From: Streptomyces sp. NBC_00620
GTDB taxonomy: Bacteria > Actinomycetota > Actinomycetes > Streptomycetales > Streptomycetaceae
Assembly: GCF_026341825.1 (NCBI RefSeq)
Contig: NZ_JAPENY010000003.1
Span: 2,046,001-2,110,000, forward strand
Direction of reading: 5' to 3'
Length of the DNA stretch: 64,000 bases
The notes beneath the pieces are model-generated. The model had not been told where the DNA came from. It searched no databases and saw only the letters and a list, made by a program, of their open reading frames with translations. The position numbers and the translations under genes are program-made. Below are positions 34,221 to 41,615 of this stretch, in pieces. Numbering within the stretch: position 1 is the first letter of the stretch; every line of letters begins with the position of its first letter.

Positions 34221-34267
34221 AAGGGGCGCTTCCCACCTTGCTCCGAGCAAGGTGGGAAGCGCCCCTT
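34221..34267. terminator. 22-bp perfect hairpin in a gene-free stretch
   Basis: AAGGGGCGCTTCCCACCTTG plus CT pairs perfectly with its complement across a CCG loop. It lies in the 33903-34353 gap, 87 bases after the stop of the minus-strand RNA methyltransferase gene, and probably terminates that transcript. The rest of the gap holds no supported gene. Confidence 0.85.
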
Positions 34268-34353
34268 CCGCCGTGGCAACCAGTCACAACCTGCGTCAGA
34301 CGTCGCCAGTAACGCGCACGGCGCACATTACGTGCACCACCTAAAACAGCAGG

Positions 34354-35682
34354 TCACGAGCTCTTTGCGGCAGGCTCCAGAATCGCCACGCACTCCACGT
34401 GGTGCGTCATCGGAAACAGGTCGAACGCCCGCAGCGTCCGCACCTTGTACCCGCCGTCGCGGAAGTACCCCAGGTCGCGGGCGAGCGCCGCAGGGTCGCA
34501 GGCGACGTACGCGATGCGGCGGGCGCCGAGAGAGGACAGGTGCTCGACGGTCTTCTTGCCGGCGCCCGCGCGGGGCGGGTCGAGGACGATCAGGTCGACC
34601 TCGGTGATTCCGGTGCGCGGGAGGACCGCCTCGACCTTGCCCTGTTCGATCCGGACGCGGTCGAAGGCGGCGAGGTTGTGGCGGGCGTCCTCGACCGCGC
34701 GCTTGCCGGACTCGATGCCGAGGACCGCGCCCTTGTCGCCGAGGCGGTCGGCGAGGGCGCCGGCGAAGAGGCCGACGCCGCAGTACAGGTCGAGCGCCAT
34801 CTCGCCCTTGCGCGGCGTCAGGCCCTGCATGACGGCCTTCATCAGGGTGTCCGCGGCCTGCGGGTGGACCTGCCAGAAGCCGCCGCTGCCGACGCGGTAG
34901 GTGCGGCCGTCGGCGCGCTCGCGGACGAAGGCGCGCCCGTGGACGCGGTGGATACCGCCGTCGTGCTCCTCGACGCGCATGACGGAGACGGGCTTGTCGA
35001 GCTCGACGAGGGGCAGGCGGGCGCCGGGCCTGGGCTCCAGGATCACCATGCGGTCCTGGGACCCCGTGGCGGCGATCGCCTCGACGGACTCCATGCCGGA
35101 CCAGTCGCGCTCCTCGATGCCCAGCTCGCTGACGCCCGGCGCCGCGATCATGCAGTGCTCGATCGGCTCGACCTCGTGCGAGCGGTGGCGGCGCAGCCCG
35201 GCGTTGCCGTCCGCGTCGACGGCGTACTGCAGGCGCGTGCGCCAGGCGGGGACCTGGCCGGCCGGCAGCTTGTCGCCCTCCGCGGGCATCACCGTGCCGT
35301 CCCAGCCCGCCTCCTCCGGCGTGAGGCCCGCGAGCCGCTGCAACTGCTCGGTGATGACCTCGCCCTTCAGCCGTCGCTGAGCGCCCGGCTTGGCGTGCTG
35401 CCAGTCGCAGCCGCCGCAGCGGCCGGGACCGGCGTACGGACAGGGCGCCTCGACGCGGTCCTTGGACGGTTCGAGCACGGTGACGGCGTCGGCGCGCAGG
35501 AACCGCGCACCTTCCTCGCCCTCTGTCACGCGCGCGAGGACCCGCTCGCCGGGCAGGGCGTGCCGCACGAAGAGGACCTGGCCCTCGGCCGTACGGGCGA
35601 TGCAGTGCCCGCCGTGGGCGACAGGGCCGATCTCGACCTCGTACTCCTCCCCCACCAGCGATTTCTTCGGTTCTGCCTGCAT
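34354..35682 (-). CDS. TrmA/RumA-family class I SAM-dependent RNA m5U methyltransferase
   Basis: 442 aa from the ATG at 35682; the frame runs to 35754, but the protein should begin MQAEPKKSLVG. An N-terminal TRAM domain (EYEVEIGPVAHGGHCIAR) is followed by an Fe-S-type cysteine cluster (APCPYAGPGRCGGCDWQ). The SAM-binding motif is LDLYCGVGLFAGAL. Catalytic residues are in LDPPRAGAGKK and YVACDPAALARD, where the Cys attacks uridine. It methylates uridine C5 in tRNA or rRNA; which one is not clear. It lies 120 bases downstream of the KimA-like transporter on the same strand and may be co-transcribed. Confidence 0.9.
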   Translation of the reverse strand: MQAEPKKSLVGEEYEVEIGPVAHGGHCIARTAEGQVLFVRHALPGERVLARVTEGEEGARFLRADAVTVLEPSKDRVEAPCPYAGPGRCGGCDWQHAKPGAQRRLKGEVITEQLQRLAGLTPEEAGWDGTVMPAEGDKLPAGQVPAWRTRLQYAVDADGNAGLRRHRSHEVEPIEHCMIAAPGVSELGIEERDWSGMESVEAIAATGSQDRMVILEPRPGARLPLVELDKPVSVMRVEEHDGGIHRVHGRAFVRERADGRTYRVGSGGFWQVHPQAADTLMKAVMQGLTPRKGEMALDLYCGVGLFAGALADRLGDKGAVLGIESGKRAVEDARHNLAAFDRVRIEQGKVEAVLPRTGITEVDLIVLDPPRAGAGKKTVEHLSSLGARRIAYVACDPAALARDLGYFRDGGYKVRTLRAFDLFPMTHHVECVAILEPAAKSS

Positions 35683-35802
35683 GGCGGGGTGACTCCAAAT
35701 GCGAATGGGTGCGGAAACGGTGCGGGAAGGGGGAACGGCCGGACAACAGCCCACCAGTCTACGTGGACACTGCCCGGCCGCTCACCACAAGGCGAAGGGA
35801 CA

Positions 35803-37857
35803 TCAGCCCTTCGTCGGCTCCGACGGCTCCTTCGGACGCTCGTGGGCGGGACCACGCCGCACCGCCCCTGGCGCGCTCCAGTCCTGCCGCTTGCGGGCCC
35901 GCTTCCGCGCGACCTCGGACGACTCCAGCTGGTAGGGCACCGACGTCACCATCACGCCCGGCGTGAACAGCAGCCGGCCCTTCAGCCGGAGGGCGCTCTG
36001 GTTGTGCAGCAGGTGCTCGTACCAGTGGCCGACCACGTACTCGGGGATGATCACGGAGACCACGTCGCGCGGCGAATCACGGCGCAACCCCTTCACGTAC
36101 TCGATGACGGGACGCGTGATCTCGCGGTACGGCGAGTCGAGGACCTTCAGCGGTACGTCGATGCCGCGCCGCTCCCACTCCTCGCGCAGGGCCTTCGTCT
36201 CGGCCGGGTCGACGTTGACGCTGAGCGCCTCCAGACTGTCGGAGCGCATCAGCTTGGCGTAGGCGAGGGCCCGCAGTGTGGGGCGGTGGATCTTGGAGAT
36301 CAGGACGACGGAGCGGACACGGGAGGGGCGGACGCTGTCGTCGGAGGGCCCCTCGGGCGCGATCAGTTCCTCGGCGACCCGGTCGTAGTGCTTACGGATC
36401 GCGCTCATCGTCGCGTAGAAGATCACCATGCCGAGCAGGGCGACCCAGGCACCGTGCGTGAACTTCGTGACGAGTACGACGACCAGCACAAGGCCGGTGA
36501 AGAAGGCTCCGAAGGTGTTGATCGCGCGGGAGCGGATCATGTGGCGGCGCTTGGCCTGGTCCTTCTCGGTGCGCAGGTGACGGTTCCAGTGCCGGACCAT
36601 GCCGGTCTGGCTGAGCGTGAAGGAGACGAAGACACCGACGATGTACAGCTGGATGAGCTTGGTCGAGTCCGCCCCGTAGGCCCAGACGAGCACGGCGGCC
36701 GCGAGCGCGAGCAGCACGATGCCGTTGGAGAAGGCGAGGCGGTCGCCGCGGGTGTGCAGCTGGCGCGGGAGGTAACGGTCCTGCGCGAGGATCGAGCCCA
36801 GCAGCGGGAAGCCGTTGTACGCGGTGTTGGCGGCGAGGAAGAGGACCAGCGCGGTGGCGGCGGCCAGCACGACGAACGGGAAGCTGCCCTTGCCGAAGAC
36901 TGCCTCGGCGACCTGCGAGATCACCGGGTTCTGTACATAGTCGGCGCCGACCGCCACGCCGTTGTGGATCAGGTCGACGGCCGGGTTCTCGGCCATCCGC
37001 ACCTTGGTCGCCATGGCCAGGGCGATGATGCCGCAGAACATGGTGACGGCGAGCAGGCCCATCGCCGCGAGGGTGGTCGCGGCGTTCTTGGACTTGGGCT
37101 TGCGGAAGGCCGGGACGCCGTTGGAGATCGCCTCCACGCCGGTGAGTGCGGCACAGCCGGAGGAGAAGGCGCGCAGCAGCAGGAAGACGAGGGCGAAGCC
37201 GGCGAGTCCCTGGTGCTCGGCCTGGATGTGGAAGTCGGCGGTCGGCGCCTTCATGGTGTCGTCCAGCACGAGCCCACGGAACGAGCCCCACGCGATCATG
37301 ATGAAGACGCCCGCCACGAAGACGTACGTCGGAATCGCGAAGAGCTTTCCGGACTCCTTCACTCCGCGCAGGTTCATGAGCGTGAGCAGCACGATGACGG
37401 CGACCGCGCAGAGCACCTTGTGCTCGATCACGAACGGGATCGCCGAGCCAAGGTTCTCGATGCCGGACGCGATCGACACGGCAACGGTGAGGACGTAGTC
37501 GACGAGCAGCGCGCTGGCGACCGTGAGGCCCGCCCGGGGGCCGAGGTTGGTGTTGGCCACCTCGTAGTCGCCACCGCCGCTCGGGTACGCGTGCACGTTC
37601 TGTCGGTACGAGGCGACGACGGTGAACATCAGCACGACGACCGCGACCGCGATCCAGGGGCTGAAGTGGTAGGCCGACACGCCCGCGATGGAGAGGACCA
37701 GGAGCACTTCTCCGGGTGCGTACGCCACGGAGGAGAGCGGGTCGGATGCGAAGACGGGGAGTGCGATGCGCTTCGGCAGGAGTGTTTCTCCGAGCCGGTC
37801 ACTGCGCAGTGCGCGCCCGATCAGGATCCGTTTGGGCACGTCGGTCAGTTTGGACAC
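35803..37857 (-). CDS. KimA-like APC-superfamily potassium importer
   Basis: 684 aa with about 12 transmembrane helices and a cytoplasmic C-terminal domain of about 200 residues. The N-terminus (LPVFASDPLSSVAYAPGEVL) and the blocks AFSSGCAALTGVEAISNGVP, FLAANTAYNGFPLLG and GDRLAFSNGIVLLAL match my recollection of Bacillus KimA, a high-affinity K+/H+ symporter. The C-terminal tail would be the dimerising, nucleotide-responsive part. TrkA-type genes lie divergently and kdpDE a few kb away, supporting a role in potassium uptake. No c-di-AMP riboswitch was recognised upstream. Other APC amino-acid permeases are the alternative. Confidence 0.8.
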   Translation of the reverse strand: MSKLTDVPKRILIGRALRSDRLGETLLPKRIALPVFASDPLSSVAYAPGEVLLVLSIAGVSAYHFSPWIAVAVVVLMFTVVASYRQNVHAYPSGGGDYEVANTNLGPRAGLTVASALLVDYVLTVAVSIASGIENLGSAIPFVIEHKVLCAVAVIVLLTLMNLRGVKESGKLFAIPTYVFVAGVFIMIAWGSFRGLVLDDTMKAPTADFHIQAEHQGLAGFALVFLLLRAFSSGCAALTGVEAISNGVPAFRKPKSKNAATTLAAMGLLAVTMFCGIIALAMATKVRMAENPAVDLIHNGVAVGADYVQNPVISQVAEAVFGKGSFPFVVLAAATALVLFLAANTAYNGFPLLGSILAQDRYLPRQLHTRGDRLAFSNGIVLLALAAAVLVWAYGADSTKLIQLYIVGVFVSFTLSQTGMVRHWNRHLRTEKDQAKRRHMIRSRAINTFGAFFTGLVLVVVLVTKFTHGAWVALLGMVIFYATMSAIRKHYDRVAEELIAPEGPSDDSVRPSRVRSVVLISKIHRPTLRALAYAKLMRSDSLEALSVNVDPAETKALREEWERRGIDVPLKVLDSPYREITRPVIEYVKGLRRDSPRDVVSVIIPEYVVGHWYEHLLHNQSALRLKGRLLFTPGVMVTSVPYQLESSEVARKRARKRQDWSAPGAVRRGPAHERPKEPSEPTKG

Positions 37858-37944
37858 GCAGAGGATCGTAAGCGTTCGAACGGGGGCCCGCCCACCTGCC
37901 GTCCGACATCTGGCGTCCGAGTGAAAACGGGCACATGCCGCGCT

Positions 37945-37971
37945 GCGGATTCCGCACCCGCGGAGATCCGC
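37945..37971. other. Hairpin in the kimA-like/trkA divergent region
   Basis: GCGGATTCCGC and GCGGAGATCCGC fold around an ACCC loop with one bulged G. The hairpin lies 87 bases upstream of the KimA-like start and 46 bases before the small membrane ORF. It could be an operator or leader element; no known riboswitch is recognised. Confidence 0.35.
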
Positions 37972-38017
37972 ATGCCTATATGAAAAACGTCCATATTTGC
38001 CCGCTTATGGAGGTTCC

Positions 38018-38113
38018 ATGCACGCCACCGCGGAGCTCATCGGCGCGGCCGCCGGACTCATCGGCCTCGGAATCCTCACTCTGGTGAGCGTCCGCAGCAT
38101 CAACCGCCGCTGA
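38018..38113 (+). CDS. 31-aa single-helix membrane peptide beside potassium genes
   Basis: ATG at 38018 with GGAGG six bases upstream, ending at TGA (38111-38113). The product MHATAELIGAAAGLIGLGIL followed by TLVSVRSINRR is one hydrophobic helix with a positively charged C-terminus. Length and layout recall KdpF, the small stabilising peptide of Kdp ATPase, and other transporter-associated micropeptides. It lies between the divergent KimA-like gene and the two trkA genes, with 146 bases before the first trkA. The strong ribosome site and helix support a real gene; its function is inferred from position. Confidence 0.75.
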   Translation: MHATAELIGAAAGLIGLGILTLVSVRSINRR

Positions 38114-38259
38114 TCGCGGCCGATCGCCACTGATCGCGGAAATCCAGCGGGCGAACGTGCACGGGGGTGCCCCCGACTGACCGCGCGTGTGTAGCTTGGG
38201 CGGCGGTCTGAGACCCTGTTTAGCCTGAGCCGTAACCATTCACATTCGGAAGGACGGTC

Positions 38260-38931
38260 GTGCACATCGTCATCATGGGCTGCGGAAGAGTGGGTTCCGC
38301 TCTTGCCCAGACCCTGGAGCAACAGGGGCACACGGTCGCCGTGATCGACCAGGACCCCACCGCCTTCCGACGACTGGGCTCCGGGTTCGGCGGCCGTCGT
38401 GTCACCGGAGTCGGCTTCGACCAGGACACCCTGCGCGAGGCGGGCATCGAGGAGGCCGGGGCGTTCGCCGCGGTCTCCAGCGGTGACAACTCGAACATCA
38501 TCGCGGCCCGGGTGGCCCGCGAGATGTTCGGCATCGAGAACGTCGCGGCGCGCATCTACGACCCGCGCCGCGCCGAGGTCTACCAGCGCCTCGGCATCCC
38601 GACCGTCGCCACCGTCCGCTGGACGGCCGACCAGATGCTCCGCCGACTGCTGCCCTCGGGCGCCGAGCCGCTGTGGCGCGACCCCACCGGCGGCGTACAG
38701 CTCGCCGAGGTGCACACCTCCACCTCCTGGGTCGGCCACAAGATCAGCCGGCTCCAGGACGAGACCGGCGTGCGCGTGGGGTTCCTCACCCGGCTGGGCG
38801 AGGCGGTCCTGCCCACCTCGCAGACCGTGCTGCAAGAAGGCGACCTGGTGCACGTGATGATGCGCACGTCCGACGTGGACAAGGTCGAGGCGTCCTTCGC
38901 CAAGGGCCCTGAAGAGGAGACCGGTCACTGA
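38260..38931 (+). CDS. trkA: TrkA-family potassium uptake regulatory subunit (first)
   Basis: 223 aa. N-terminal RCK/KTN Rossmann domain (HIVIMGCGRVGSALAQTLEQ) with an acidic residue in VIDQDPTAF for NAD(H) binding. The C-terminal TrkA_C domain starts near VQLAEVHTSTSWVGHKISRL. These cytoplasmic subunits gate K+ translocating membrane proteins in response to nucleotides. Its stop overlaps the next gene by one base (TGATG), so the pair is coupled. No TrkH/G channel is nearby; the KimA-like transporter is the closest possible partner. The start has GGAAGGA upstream. Confidence 0.9.
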   Translation: MHIVIMGCGRVGSALAQTLEQQGHTVAVIDQDPTAFRRLGSGFGGRRVTGVGFDQDTLREAGIEEAGAFAAVSSGDNSNIIAARVAREMFGIENVAARIYDPRRAEVYQRLGIPTVATVRWTADQMLRRLLPSGAEPLWRDPTGGVQLAEVHTSTSWVGHKISRLQDETGVRVGFLTRLGEAVLPTSQTVLQEGDLVHVMMRTSDVDKVEASFAKGPEEETGH

Positions 38932-39608
38932 TGAGAGTCGCCATTGCCGGTGCCGGCGCCGTGGGCCGCTCGATCGCGGGCGAGCTCCTGGAGAACGGTC
39001 ACGAGATCCTGCTGATCGACAAGGCGCCGACCGCCATCTCGGTCGAGCGCGTCCCGCAGGCGGAGTGGCTGCTCGCCGACGCCTGCGAGATCACCTCCCT
39101 GGACGAGGCCGCGCTCCAGCGCTGCAACGTGGTCATCGCGGCCACCGGCGACGACAAGGTCAACCTCGTCGTCTCCCTGCTCGCGAAGACCGAGTACGGG
39201 GTTCCGCGGGTCGTCGCCCGCGTCAACAACCCCAAGAACGAGTGGCTGTTCAACGAGTCCTGGGGCGTCGACGTCGCCGTCTCCACGCCCCGCCTGATGT
39301 CGGCCCTGGTCGAGGAGGCCGTCAGCGTCGGCGACCTCGTCCGACTGCTCCGCTTCAGCCACGGCGACGCCAACCTCGTCGAGCTGACTCTGCCGCCGGA
39401 GTCCGCCCTGGCCGGCACCCAGGTCGGCGATGTCGAGTGGCCCGAGGACACGTCCCTGGTCACCATCATCCGCGGCACCCGCGTCCTGACCCCCTCCCGG
39501 GAGGACTCCCTGGAGGCCGGTGACGAGCTCCTGTTCGTGGCCGCGCAGGCCCGCGAGGAGCAGCTGGAGGACCTGCTGTCGGTGCGCCGCGAGGACGCAT
39601 CGAGCTAG
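38931..39608 (+). CDS. trkA: TrkA-family potassium uptake regulatory subunit (second)
   Basis: 225 aa, paralogous to the preceding gene. RCK motif VAIAGAGAVGRSIAGELLEN, acidic residue in LLIDKAP, and a TrkA_C domain from about residue 140 (VELTLPPESALAGTQVGDVE). In mycobacteria the equivalent tandem pair is CeoB/CeoC; two subunits probably form a mixed octameric ring. It overlaps the first trkA by one base. A 58-bp perfect palindrome ends the transcript. Confidence 0.9.
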   Translation: MRVAIAGAGAVGRSIAGELLENGHEILLIDKAPTAISVERVPQAEWLLADACEITSLDEAALQRCNVVIAATGDDKVNLVVSLLAKTEYGVPRVVARVNNPKNEWLFNESWGVDVAVSTPRLMSALVEEAVSVGDLVRLLRFSHGDANLVELTLPPESALAGTQVGDVEWPEDTSLVTIIRGTRVLTPSREDSLEAGDELLFVAAQAREEQLEDLLSVRREDASS

Positions 39609-39614
39609 CCGCTT

Positions 39615-39672
39615 CCCGTACGACGATGGGGGCGCCCGGAGAATTCTCCGGGCGCCCCCATCGTCGTACGGG
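39615..39672. terminator. 58-bp perfect palindrome, bidirectional terminator
   Basis: Bases 39615-39643 are the exact complement of 39644-39672, centred on GAATTC with no separate loop. It begins seven bases after the second trkA stop and lies 30 bases from the stop of the convergent DUF3159 gene, so it probably terminates both. The outer arms carry GTACGACGATGGGG, a string also present at the terminator at 59325. Confidence 0.85.
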
Positions 39673-39703
39673 CTGAAGTGCTTCGTACCGGGCTGAAGTG
39701 CTT
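39665..39703. repeat. About 20-bp tandem duplication at the DUF3159 gene end
   Basis: GGGCTGAAGTGCTT occurs twice (39670-39683 and 39690-39703), each preceded by CGTAC. The second copy runs into the stop codon of the minus-strand gene (39702-39704), and the first overlaps the palindrome arm. It looks like a short local duplication. Confidence 0.7.
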
Positions 39704-40457
39704 ACGCCTCGCGGCGGTGGCTGGTCGGAGTGGTCTCGCCACGCTCCTGCGCGAGTGCGGCCTTCCGCTCCTTCTCCGCCTTCTCCTCGGCTTCCATTTC
39801 CGCGAACACGTCGATCGGCGGCGGCGCCTTCGCGAGGAAGACCCACGTGAGCCAGACGGCGAGCAGGAAGGGCGGGATCTTCAGGGCGATCAGGACCCAG
39901 CCGAACTGGGTGGTGTCGGCCCACCAGTAGAGCGGGAAGAGCACCGCGCACTTGGCGAGCAGGATCAGGCCCCAGGCCCAGCTGGCCTTGGTGTACGCCT
40001 TCTTGCGGCCGGGGTTGCGGGTGCGCCAGGAGAGGTTCTCCTTGAAGACCGGGCCGAGCATCAGGCCGATCAGGGGCACGCCCGCGAGGGTGGTGATGAT
40101 GTAGGCGAGGGCCAGGCTGAGCGTGTAGAGCATGCCCGGCAGGTAGAAGTCCTTGGCGTTGCCCGTCATCATCGCGAAGACCACACCGAAGGCGACGCCG
40201 AAGACGCCGCTGAAGGCGTGCTTGACGGTGTCCTTCATGACCAGGCGGACCACCACGAGCAGCACGGACGTGGCAAGGGCGGCGATGGCCGCCGAATGCA
40301 GGTCCTTGTTGATCGTGAAGATGGTGACGAAGAGGAGGCCGGGCACGACGGTCTCGACCATGCCCCGCACACCGCCGAACGCCTCGAAGAGCGCGGCCTC
40401 CGTCACCGCCCTCGAATCCTGCTGGGCGTCTTCGGTCGGCTTGTCGAGCGACGTCAC
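39702..40457 (-). CDS. DUF3159 family membrane protein
   Basis: 251 aa with about six transmembrane helices (VPGLLFVTIFTINKDLHSAA; SVLLVVVRLVMKD; GLILLAKCAVLFPLYWWA). Conserved polar stretches FKENLSWRTRNPGRKKAY match the actinobacterial DUF3159 family as I recall it. A charged helical C-terminal tail is rich in Glu and Lys. Function is unknown. It is the last gene of the kdpD-kdpE-OB-DUF3159 run, three bases after the OB-fold gene. It ends by the palindrome shared with trkA. Confidence 0.85.
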   Translation of the reverse strand: MTSLDKPTEDAQQDSRAVTEAALFEAFGGVRGMVETVVPGLLFVTIFTINKDLHSAAIAALATSVLLVVVRLVMKDTVKHAFSGVFGVAFGVVFAMMTGNAKDFYLPGMLYTLSLALAYIITTLAGVPLIGLMLGPVFKENLSWRTRNPGRKKAYTKASWAWGLILLAKCAVLFPLYWWADTTQFGWVLIALKIPPFLLAVWLTWVFLAKAPPPIDVFAEMEAEEKAEKERKAALAQERGETTPTSHRREA

Positions 40458-40460
40458 CGG

Positions 40461-40859
40461 CTACTCCCGTCCGAGCGGTCTGAGTTCGTACTTCGGGTTG
40501 AACAGCACCCTACGGCCCCGGCTCATGGAGACGCGGCCCGATGCGATGAGCTTGCGCCCCGGCTCGATACCCACGATGGAGCGCCGGCCGAGCCACACCA
40601 CGTCCAGGGCCGCCGAGCCGTCGAACAGCTCGGCCTCCAGGGCCGGGACTCCCGCGCGCGGCCGCAGAGTGACCGTGCGCAAGGTACCAGTAACCGTCAC
40701 GATCTGTCGGTCGTGGCAGTCACCGATGCGCGTACAGCCCGCGGTCTCGGCGTCCTCGCGCAGCTCCTCGGACTCCAGGTCCTCCTGGGACGAGGAGAGC
40801 CTGTCCAGCATGCGCCGGAACCGGCCCGCCGGCTTTTCGGAACGAGGAACAGCACTCAT
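40461..40859 (-). CDS. OB-fold nucleic-acid-binding-type protein
   Basis: 132 aa from the ATG at 40859; an ATG at 40886 would add nine residues, and neither has a strong site. Residues about 50-130 form a predicted OB-fold strand set (IVTVTGTLRTVTLRP; LEAELFDGSAALDVVWLG; LIASGRVSMSRGRRVLFNP). The N-terminal helix is basic and acidic by turns (RFRRMLDRLSSSQEDLESEE). Two cysteines occur near GCTRIGDCHD. It sits three bases before the DUF3159 gene and 72 bases after kdpE. The biological role is unknown; potassium linkage is only positional. Confidence 0.8.
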   Translation of the reverse strand: MSAVPRSEKPAGRFRRMLDRLSSSQEDLESEELREDAETAGCTRIGDCHDRQIVTVTGTLRTVTLRPRAGVPALEAELFDGSAALDVVWLGRRSIVGIEPGRKLIASGRVSMSRGRRVLFNPKYELRPLGRE

Positions 40860-40931
40860 ACCGAAAGCGTACCGGGGCCCGCTCACAGCGTCGTACCCGC
40901 GAGGGTCCGCGTTCGAACATACCCGCGATGA

Positions 40932-41615
40932 TCAGCGTTCGAACCGGTATCCCATCCCCGGCTCCGTAATGAAGTGCCGCGGATGTGAGGGGTCCACCTC
41001 CAGCTTGCGGCGCAGTTGCGCCATGTAGACCCGCAGATAGTTCGTCTCCGTGCCGTACGACGGCCCCCACACCTCCTGGAGCAGCTGCTTCTGGCTGACC
41101 AGACGGCCCGTGTTGCGCACCAGGACCTCCAGGAGGTGCCATTCCGTGGGGGTCAGCCGCACATCGCGTCCGTCGCGGTTGACCTTCTTGGCGGCCAGGT
41201 CGACGGTGAAGTCGTCGGTCTCGACGATCACGTCGTCCTCGCCGGCCCCGGTGGGCTCCGCGCGGCGGACGGCGGCGCGCAGCCTGGCGAGCAGCTCGTC
41301 CATGCCGAAGGGCTTGGTGACGTAGTCGTCGGCGCCCGCGTCCAGGGCCTCGACCTTCTCGTCGGAGGAGTGCCGGGCGGAGAGCACCAGGATCGGCACC
41401 CGGGTCCAGCCGCGCAGTCCCCTGATCACCTCGACGCCGTCCATGTCGGGCAGGCCGAGGTCGAGCACGACGACGTCGGGGTGGCGGGCGGCGGCGAGCT
41501 GGAGCGCGGTGGCGCCGTCGGGGGCCGCGTCGACCTCGTACTTGCGTGCCTTCAGGTTGATGACGAGGGCTCGGGTGATCTGGGGTTCGTCATCGACCAC
41601 GAGGACCCGGGTCAT
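40932..41615 (-). CDS. kdpE: KdpE-type response regulator (OmpR family)
   Basis: 227 aa. Receiver domain with DDEPQ, phospho-acceptor Asp in VVLDLGLPDMDG, and Lys in YVTKPFGMDEL. The C-terminal OmpR winged helix ends in the typical HFITEPGMGYRFER. It is paired with KdpD, whose stop overlaps the kdpE start (ATGA, 41612-41615). KdpE activates high-affinity K+ ATPase genes at low potassium, but no kdpFABC operon is present within the window. Its target may be distant or among the neighbouring trk/kim genes. Confidence 0.92.
   Translation of the reverse strand: MTRVLVVDDEPQITRALVINLKARKYEVDAAPDGATALQLAAARHPDVVVLDLGLPDMDGVEVIRGLRGWTRVPILVLSARHSSDEKVEALDAGADDYVTKPFGMDELLARLRAAVRRAEPTGAGEDDVIVETDDFTVDLAAKKVNRDGRDVRLTPTEWHLLEVLVRNTGRLVSQKQLLQEVWGPSYGTETNYLRVYMAQLRRKLEVDPSHPRHFITEPGMGYRFER

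Noticed and set aside
33985..34326. Antisense frame with a leucine-rich signal-like stretch (LAVVPLLLALVGLLSALS)
   Set aside because: No start codon lies between the strong hairpin and the hydrophobic stretch. The only ATG requires reading through the 22-bp hairpin, and there is no ribosome site.
34399..37983. 1194-codon plus-strand frame
   Set aside because: Antisense to the RNA methyltransferase and KimA-like genes and without domain features; a shadow.
37858..38017. Possible c-di-AMP (ydaO-type) riboswitch ahead of the KimA-like gene
   Set aside because: Only one bulged hairpin and AT-rich patches are visible; the conserved core of the riboswitch class is not recognised.
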